A stretch of 33,194 nt of DNA, from NCBI GenBank assembly GCA_009928745.1, contig SACC01000001.1, positions 1-33,194 of the forward strand, in the 5' to 3' direction. Below: more notes on the stretch, generated by a model. That model made no database searches. It was given only the letters and a program-made list of their open reading frames with translations, and was not told the DNA's origin. The first letter of the stretch is position 1. The stretch itself is not shown here. This DNA comes from Clostridia bacterium (lineage in GTDB: Bacteria; Bacillota; Clostridia; Christensenellales; CAG-1252).

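Noticed and set aside
14290..32190. Tandem DNA repeats, CRISPR array or recent duplication behind the protein repeats
   Set aside because: The units resemble each other only in protein pattern; no long identical DNA stretches between them were noticed.
3126..33194. Nonribosomal peptide or polyketide synthase as the explanation for a 30-kb gene
   Set aside because: No condensation HHxxxDG, adenylation, ketosynthase or carrier-protein motif is visible, and the protein is beta-rich with extracellular-type modules.

Overview
The window is one strand of coding sequence. Three genes, all on the minus strand, fill almost all of its 33.2 kb, and about 30.1 kb belong to a single open reading frame. 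The low-to-moderate GC content, A-rich Shine-Dalgarno leaders, GTG/TTG starts, a consensus sigma-A promoter and cell-surface modules (MBG, Big_4-like, Listeria/Bacteroides B-repeat-like) suggest a Gram-positive-type Firmicute, probably an uncultured gut Clostridia lineage. This placement is inferred from style, not from a marker gene.

Layout in the direction of transcription (right to left). (1) 33194-3126: the 3' part of a giant gene. At least 10,022 codons lie in the window and the frame is still open at the right edge, so the true start is outside. The visible part encodes about 1.1 MDa. Its N-terminal 60% is an array of about eleven divergent beta-rich units of roughly 250-350 residues, separated by acidic, Ala/Pro/Gly-rich linkers. 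The array is interrupted by Tyr-rich alpha-helical inserts, one of about 1,830 residues. A carboxypeptidase-regulatory-like fold and two hydrophobic helical segments follow. The last 2,700 residues or so are Ig-like, Big_4-like repeats with another helical insert. The chain ends without an LPXTG motif or membrane anchor. (2) 3028-1262: a surface protein with signal peptide, four MBG-type Ig-like repeats, one transmembrane helix and a B-repeat-like tail. It lies about 100 bp after the giant gene, behind a strong hairpin, and carries an 11-bp G homopolymer at its translation start. (3) 1153-1: the 5' part of an FAD-dependent oxidoreductase of the GlpA/LhgO type with a BON-like N-terminal extension. 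It has its own consensus promoter and an almost leaderless transcript.

Genes 1 and 2 look like one surface system: a giant secreted filament or matrix protein and a small membrane-anchored Ig-like protein. The oxidoreductase is probably an unrelated metabolic neighbour. The most interesting item is the giant protein. I do not recognise its repeating beta unit. The pattern of amphipathic strands ending in an 'LYVDLS'-like strand, then a hydrophobic helix, resembles LolA/LppX-type lipid-carrier folds, but only as a hypothesis. No RNA genes, insertion sequences, CRISPR arrays or convincing plus-strand genes were seen.
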